Source: Caprella mutica (taxonomy: Eukaryota > Arthropoda > Malacostraca > Amphipoda > Caprellidae). From it: 64,000 bases of DNA. The DNA is taken from the NCBI GenBank assembly GCA_947561585.1, contig CANNZV010001869.1:172588-236587 (forward strand). Reading direction: 5' to 3'. The notes beneath the pieces were generated by a model that did not search any database, had not been told where the DNA came from, and saw nothing but the letters and a program-made list of their open reading frames with translations. Positions 58,401 to 64,000 of the stretch are shown one piece after another. The position numbers were made by a program, and so were the translations under genes. Position 1 is the stretch's first letter. Every line of letters starts with the position of its first letter.

Positions 58401-58580
58401 CTGATTCTGTGCTCTAGTTCATGAGTTATGTTATATTCTACCATATGACTCCGTAAATTAAATTTTAAAAGTTTCGAGAGAGTTTCTGGTATATTTTCCA
58501 CAATATCACAATCTAATTTTTATTGATAAAATATTGAACCACCTGACAGTAGTAGTCTTGTTTTCGTATTCAGTTTCATC
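55466..58580 (-). repeat. Segmental duplication A, inverted copy
   Basis: Reverse complement of 21,690-24,807 with few differences. It carries the Tigger-like end (55,708-56,040), the GC-richer GAGTTGAGCA palindrome region (56,740-56,790) and the Cys-type OTU relic. It changes to duplication B sequence within the OTU-like exon between about 58,560 and 58,630. Confidence 0.9.
57240..57850 (+). pseudogene. OTU-like pseudogene, Cys-type (inverted copy of 22.4-23.0 kb)
   Basis: The catalytic motif is undamaged here (DGPC at 57,263-57,274, then LLHAFAIVYSH), whereas the copy at 23.0 kb has one extra base. A stop follows immediately, then the 350-bp inserted segment, the RTNKI segment and a His-box remnant before 57,830. 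It is a relic, but it shows that the ancestor had the OTU DG-x-C cysteine. Confidence 0.65.
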
Positions 58581-59872
58581 ACTGTATTTGAAACAGTTCT
58601 TTATAAATTCTTTCAAAAGATGTTTCATAAATAAATCAGAATTGATACCGTTGTGATAACCTAACATCCTTTACGTGTCCAAATACGAAATGACCATTGA
58701 GTATAGTAGAGAATGGCCATCAGGTTTTACATTAACTACTTGATATGTTGGGCATAGCTCTACTACCTCATTTTCTGCTTTCCATACGAAGTTGCTGGCA
58801 GATATTGAAAATATACTAAGTTTATTGTGGAACTCCATTAATTTTCTGATATGGCGAAGAATATCCATCCTTACTTGAAACTTGAATTGAATCAAATTTG
58901 GATGGTTACAATACACGCAGAACCTGTAGAGAAAGATTGAATAACTAAAATTTTCTTGAATGCAGTGACTTAGCACAGAATGTGACGAAAAAGAACACAA
59001 GCACTGGTGGCTACACTCAAGGATGGAAGTGGAAAAGGTTACCTAACACAAAAATCTAAGAGGGAAATGAAGAGGTGATAGTAAATGAAGCCTACGAGTT
59101 TATCTTATATAAAAAGCAAAGAGTAAAGTGTAGAGATGACGGTAAATGAAGCCTATTTAAGACAAAAATCTAAGACCTCTTATTTGAAGAGCATAAGCCT
59201 AGTTCTTTCATCTAAAACTGTAAGTAGCGTTAAAAAATGATAAACATGTTAAAATTGATGTAAGATAATAGCTAATCCTTATTACATTTCGGGGGCCAAT
59301 GGCATATGAGAAATTGTAGACTGAACCTTATTTTGAAATCTTATTAAATTGTTGATCGTAGATTTCAGGTTTACAGAGTTATATAAGAAACTTATTATTT
59401 ATTGGAGCCTGAAGAGGACTTTTCAATATAACTATTCTCAAAGTTATTCAACTATTAAAAAAATGAGTAAAACGACTGACTATCAAGACAAGAAATATAA
59501 AAAAAAGAGGCCATAATTTGATGGTTGTTTTCGTTTATAAATACATTTCTAATATTTTTTTTAGAAATATATTGTCCTTTAAATATACCTTATAAAAAAT
59601 CTTACTAATATTACATATGAATTACTAATGACTTAATAGAACTACTGTTTTATTCTATAGTTTCTCTGGAACATTAACTCACCATGTCAATTTTTTAATT
59701 TAAAAAAAATTAGAATTCAATAAATCGGTTTAGACTTACCATGTGTGCGGTTCATTTCCGAGAAATACTTTGATAATTTGTGTACATTCTTCGCAATACC
59801 GACTGCACTTGCAGATATTTACGGGGTCGGGAGTTCCCACGATGTATCGTCTGCACAAGTCGCATTTTCCAT
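58380..59872 (-). pseudogene. RING+OTU-like pseudogene, recombinant copy
   Basis: Both exons of the 31.2-32.8 kb gene are present (OTU-like exon up to 58,923 with the same TTTCTCTACAG acceptor; RING-like exon 59,872-59,740 with GTAAGT). A single A-to-T change turns the Lys codon after YLDT into a stop at about 58,671, and further indels follow. The 3' portion (below about 58,600) has the variants and flank of the plus-strand copy at 21.4 kb. The 5' portion has those of the 31-kb gene. The DGHS motif (Ser) is kept. Confidence 0.8.
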
Positions 59873-59921
59873 CTTCAGTCAGAAATAAAAAAGTCATTAA
59901 TAAAGGTTACACAGATCAAAA

Positions 59922-60293
59922 TTGGAAATAGAACAACTCCAGTGGCATTTCGATCTTATTGAAGTTTTCACTCTGAATATTCATTCTTCGTTTTATCATT
60001 GTATGGTTAAGGCCCGCTTCACATTTACATTTTAAACAGCACGGAAAAAAATATTCTTCTGAAAATGTGTTCTCACTTGCGTTTTTTTTTCATCGCTGAA
60101 GTAAAAATTTAATGTGACTTTTCCATCAGCGATTAAAAAAACGCAAGTGTAAACACATTTTAAGAAGAGCTTTTTTCCCGCGATGTTAAACATGAATGTG
60201 GGCCTTAACCATGCAATTAACAAGCGAAGGATAAATATTCAGAGTGAAAACTTCAATGGGATCAAAATGTCAATGAAGTTGTTCTATTTCCAA
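59922..60293. mobile_element. Foldback-type MITE, second copy
   Basis: Duplicate of 32,815-33,186 with one extra T in a T-run. Confidence 0.85.
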
Positions 60294-60834
60294 ATAGCTT
60301 CCAAGGAAGAAGTTTAAGCACCCTGTATTAAAATGTCTGCCATTATAATATTTTTCCCTTTTATTCACTGCCTTTTAGTAAATAAAATCACAGAGTTAGC
60401 TCTAAGAATAACCTTCGTGCAATGACAAAAATAATCACCCTCACTCTTTGCTTACCTGTTCTTAAACTATGTCCATCAGTTAAAAAATTGTTTTTTTTTT
60501 ATTATTAGTACAAAAGGAGGCAGAGAAAAAGAAACCAAGATACAGTTTTTTCGTCAATTGGCTAATGAGTTTCAAGTATTTGAAAAAGAGGAAACATTTT
60601 TGTTGCCCATACTGTATAATAGAAAATAAGGAGTTAACATTGTTAAAGGTTCGAAGCTTCCCCTTCAACCCTTTTTATAGGACCGTAAAATATTCTAAGA
60701 ACCCTATGTTAATAAATTCTATATAATAAAATATAGGATAAACCTTCTCCTAATTTCCACTTTATTCGAAAACACCTATTCTCACTAAAATAATAGATGT
60801 ACTGGAATGTTACCATTGATTTGTATTTTATTTA

Positions 60835-61240
60835 ATATACTGTTTAATATTCCCTCGAAATCGTAAGGGGATCAACTAATTTCATTAATTTCAGGAATAT
60901 TCCCACGAAATCTTAAGGGATAAACCAATTCCCTTTAATTCCAGGAATATTCCCTCGATATCATAAGGGATAAACCAATTCCCTTTAATTCCAGGAATAT
61001 TCTCACGAAATCGTAAGGGGGTCAACTAATTTTCACTAATTCCTTTAATATTCCCTCGAAATCATTAGGGAATCCATTAAATTTACTTCAATTCCTGGAA
61101 TATTCCCTGGATATCGTAAGAAGATTTGATAAATTTGAACTATTCCAGGAATATTCCCTCGATATCCTATTACGATAACGGATAATGAGGGAATATATAA
61201 ATACCGAGGGAATATTCCAGGAATATCTCAATATTACTTG
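60835..61240. repeat. Degenerate ~60-bp tandem repeat, second copy
   Basis: Duplicate of 33,720-34,130. Confidence 0.8.
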
Positions 61241-61658
61241 GGGATCACTATTCAAAAACATGTTATAATGTAACTCGAGTGAATTATTTTGAATACTAAA
61301 AATAGTAGAATAAAATAGAATGATTATAGTATTATATATAAAAATAATATGATTCCTTATATACTCAAGCCTGGCTTACTTAATGATATAATTGAGTAAG
61401 CCATGGCTCAAGAATATATTTTTATGCTAAAAGCATATTGTCGCAACCCTAGTAATCAATGTGATATCAACTAGACTACTTATTTCTCAGCCAGGAAACT
61501 GTTGTGGAAGTTTAATTAATTTCTTGAATCAGTGAGACGGTATGCACTAAGGTTTACAGTTTATTTCACTTAGTGATTTCATGTTCAATATATAGGCAGA
61601 GATTAACTCTTCGATTTTTAACAATTTAAAAAATAGTACAGAATCTAAATATCATGAG

Positions 61659-62220
61659 TAGGGTTGTGACTATATGCTTTTCCAAATATGCAGTACATAT
61701 ATATGCACCGGGAAATATACTGCATATGCAGCAGGTTTTATGCTCTTTGAGAAAACGCATATGCATTTGAAAGGAAGGCAATAGATGCACTTCCAGCTGT
61801 TTATATCTGGTGGGAGGTTGAACAAACACCCTAATTTATTTGTTATATACCTTTAGGTTTTTCATAGTTTAGTTTTCCTGATGAATATGACTTTAAATTT
61901 TTGTCCGAAAATTAATGAATATGATTAACTATATGGCGCCATAAAAGTAACACATACAGTAATATAAATAAAGAGTAGGATAATAATAGTAATAGATTAT
62001 AGACACAGGTGGTCAGTGTATGTATAGTGTATACCTAGTTTCTATTCTTAAATAACTGGTACCCATGAAAATTCACTTCACTAATATACAGTAGTATCCT
62101 ATAGAGCCAACAATATAATATGTCGTTCTCTGAAACAATTGAGTCTTTTGAAATACTTGACATTTTAAATTTGGAGCATTACTATTAAATGCATAACATA
62201 TGCAAATGCATATTGATGAT
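61659..62220 (+). mobile_element. hAT left end and TGCATA-rich body, second copy
   Basis: Duplicate of 34,549-35,110. The solo right end recurs at about 61,410-61,450. Confidence 0.55.
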
Positions 62221-62234
62221 TTTTGTAGTAGGGG

Positions 62235-62715
62235 TTTAACGTCTGCTTCAGAACCAAAGGCTATATCGCTGACGTCAAAAGGAAATTAAATACAAAGGAC
62301 TGGAAGAAGCAGTCAGAGAGAAAAGTGGCTCCATGAACAAAGTCACTTACCACCGTCGGTGACAATGCTCATGGATGCAGAAAAGCTACTTCGTGAATGC
62401 AGTCACTTACCAAGGAATGTGACGAAACGGAACACAAGCACCGGTGGCTGCACTCACGGATGGAAGAGGAAAATGAAGAGGTGATAGTAAATGAAGCCTA
62501 CGAGCCTATCTAACACAAAAACTAAGACCTCGTAATTGAAGAGCATAACCCTAGCGCTATCCTCTAAAACTGCAAGTAGGGTTAAAAAAGTGATAAACAT
62601 AGTAAAATTGAAAAAAGACAATCCATCATCCAAATTACAACAGTTCGGGGCCCAAGGGACGCCACCCCACTTCTCTTCCATTCACCATAGACAGTTTCAG
62701 GATAGAGCCCCTGGG
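62235..62715 (+). repeat. R480 repeat, full copy in duplication B
   Basis: Duplicate of 35,125-35,605. Confidence 0.8.
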
Positions 62716-62980
62716 TGCTAATATTTATATAACTCACTCATATAATTGTACGTAGGTACAAAATAATAAGGTAATTAAAATGAAACAAAGATATTAGTAA
62801 CTAAACCAAGTGAAAATATAGGGTAAAATTAAAATTAAAACAACCTTGTTTTAATTTTATAGAGCTTTTCTAATCAAAGAAAATGTGTAGGAAAGTAGTA
62901 ACAAAATCAAAATACTGTAAATCTTAAAAACAATACATTAAGTGTTTATTGTAAATTGTAATACCTTGAATATAATAAAT

Positions 62981-63185
62981 GTACGTCAGTAAGTCATAAC
63001 ATCAAACTAGTGAGTCATAACATCAAACTAGTGAGTCATAACATCAAACTAGTGAGTCATAACATCAAACTAGTGAGTCATAACATCAAACTAGTGAGTC
63101 ATAACATCAAACTAGTGAGTCATAACATCAAACTAGTGAGTCATAACATCAAACTAGTGAGTCATAACATCAAACTAGTGAGTCA
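62981..63185. repeat. 21-bp TGAGTCA minisatellite, second copy
   Basis: Duplicate of 35,871-36,075 with the same number of units. Confidence 0.97.
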
Positions 63186-63693
63186 GTTTCAAATTCCTTA
63201 AAATACAAATAAAAAATATTTTCTTTTATAAGATATTTATTAATAGACTTTTCCATTGAAAAAGTTTAATTAATTTCATATTGAAGTTTGTAGACATAAG
63301 AAGATGAAATGAATATTTGGTTTGAAATTTTAATAACAAATACTACAACATAATATTAAAAATAATTATCCATTAGTTCTTGGTATGAATAAATAATTAA
63401 AAATATGTTCTTTTATGATAACCTAAGATAATTATAAACCCAATAGATGGCGTTATATTTCCATTACATATTGCAAAATATCTTTTAATATTCATGGATC
63501 AGAAAAAGTTAATCGAATAATATATATAAACCGTACTAACTAGTGATCAATTTTTAAACTTATTATTTTTAAAATCTCACATAGATATACAAATGTTCTA
63601 TGTTTAATGTTTATGGGAATATAGCGTCAAAGATTTCTGCCGAACCTTTTATTATTTAGGACTAGATGGCACTTTTTCTTATTTATTTTTGAA

Positions 63694-64000
63694 AGTATAC
63701 TGTGAGTCATAATGTATAGTCTGTGAGTCACGTGTACTGTGAGTCATAATGTATAGTCTGTGAGTCATGTATACTGTGAGTCATAATGTATAGTCTGTGA
63801 GTCACGTATACTGTGAGTCATAATGTATAGTCTGTGAGTCATGTATACTGTGAGTCATAATGTATAGTCTGTGAATCACGTGTACTGTGAGTCATAATGT
63901 ATAGTCTGTGAGTCACGTATACTGTGAGTCATAATGTATAGTCTGTGAGTCATGTATACTGTGAGTCATAATGTATAGTCTGTGAGTCACGTGTACTGTG
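63694..64000. repeat. 37-bp TGAGTCA minisatellite, second copy (incomplete)
   Basis: Starts at the same flank as the 36,585 array, but the order of CGTGTACT and CGTATACT variants differs from the first units. One GTGAATCA variant occurs near 63,872. The array continues past the window. Confidence 0.95.

Larger units (their letters stand above)
58620..64000 (+). repeat. Segmental duplication B, second copy (runs off window)
   Basis: Direct copy of 31,510-36,890. All features between recur in order: R480 fragment (58,965-59,240), RING-like exon, foldback MITE, degenerate 60-bp repeat, hAT ends, full R480 and both TGAGTCA arrays. Confidence 0.95.

Noticed and set aside
1..64000. tRNA or rRNA genes
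   Set aside because: I looked for cloverleaf-like A and B boxes and rRNA-like conserved stretches and found none I could support by eye.

Overview
The window looks like AT-rich nuclear DNA from an animal, most likely an arthropod and plausibly an insect. It has spliced genes with GT-AG introns, C2H2 zinc-finger genes with TGEKPF linkers, a non-LTR retrotransposon remnant, several classes of DNA-transposon MITE and an unusual density of minisatellites. Nothing looks bacterial: there are no operons, ribosome binding sites or CRISPR arrays. The species cannot be named from the sequence alone.

Layout. 1-20 kb has no convincing gene. It holds repeated non-coding modules, two arrays of one 35-bp minisatellite family, complementary C-rich and G-rich arrays, a 41-bp minisatellite, a Tigger-like MITE and a degraded LINE reverse transcriptase. 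20.9-32.8 kb is a cluster of related loci encoding a RING-like zinc finger followed by an OTU-like (deubiquitinase fold) domain. Most copies are broken. The one intact copy (31.2-32.8 kb, minus strand, two exons seen) has Ser where OTU proteases have the catalytic Cys. 33-44.8 kb is minisatellite- and transposon-rich, including a 1.27-kb array of AP-1-type TGAGTCA motifs. 44.8-50 kb carries a C2H2 zinc-finger gene (about 14 fingers, one frameshift in an A-run) and a truncated paralogue. 50.4-51.6 kb holds the 3' part of an unrecognised spliced gene on the plus strand. 52.3-55.5 kb contains nested hAT MITEs and a 26-copy 22-bp array.

From 55.47 kb to the end the sequence repeats earlier material. 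55.47-58.6 kb is an inverted copy of 21.7-24.8 kb, and 58.6-64.0 kb is a direct copy of 31.5-37.x kb. The two pieces meet inside an OTU-like exon, so this locus looks like a recombinant of two family members.

The most interesting content is the lineage-specific RING+OTU-like family with variant active sites, the recombinant duplication, and the minisatellites that sit at duplication and truncation breakpoints or inside hAT elements.
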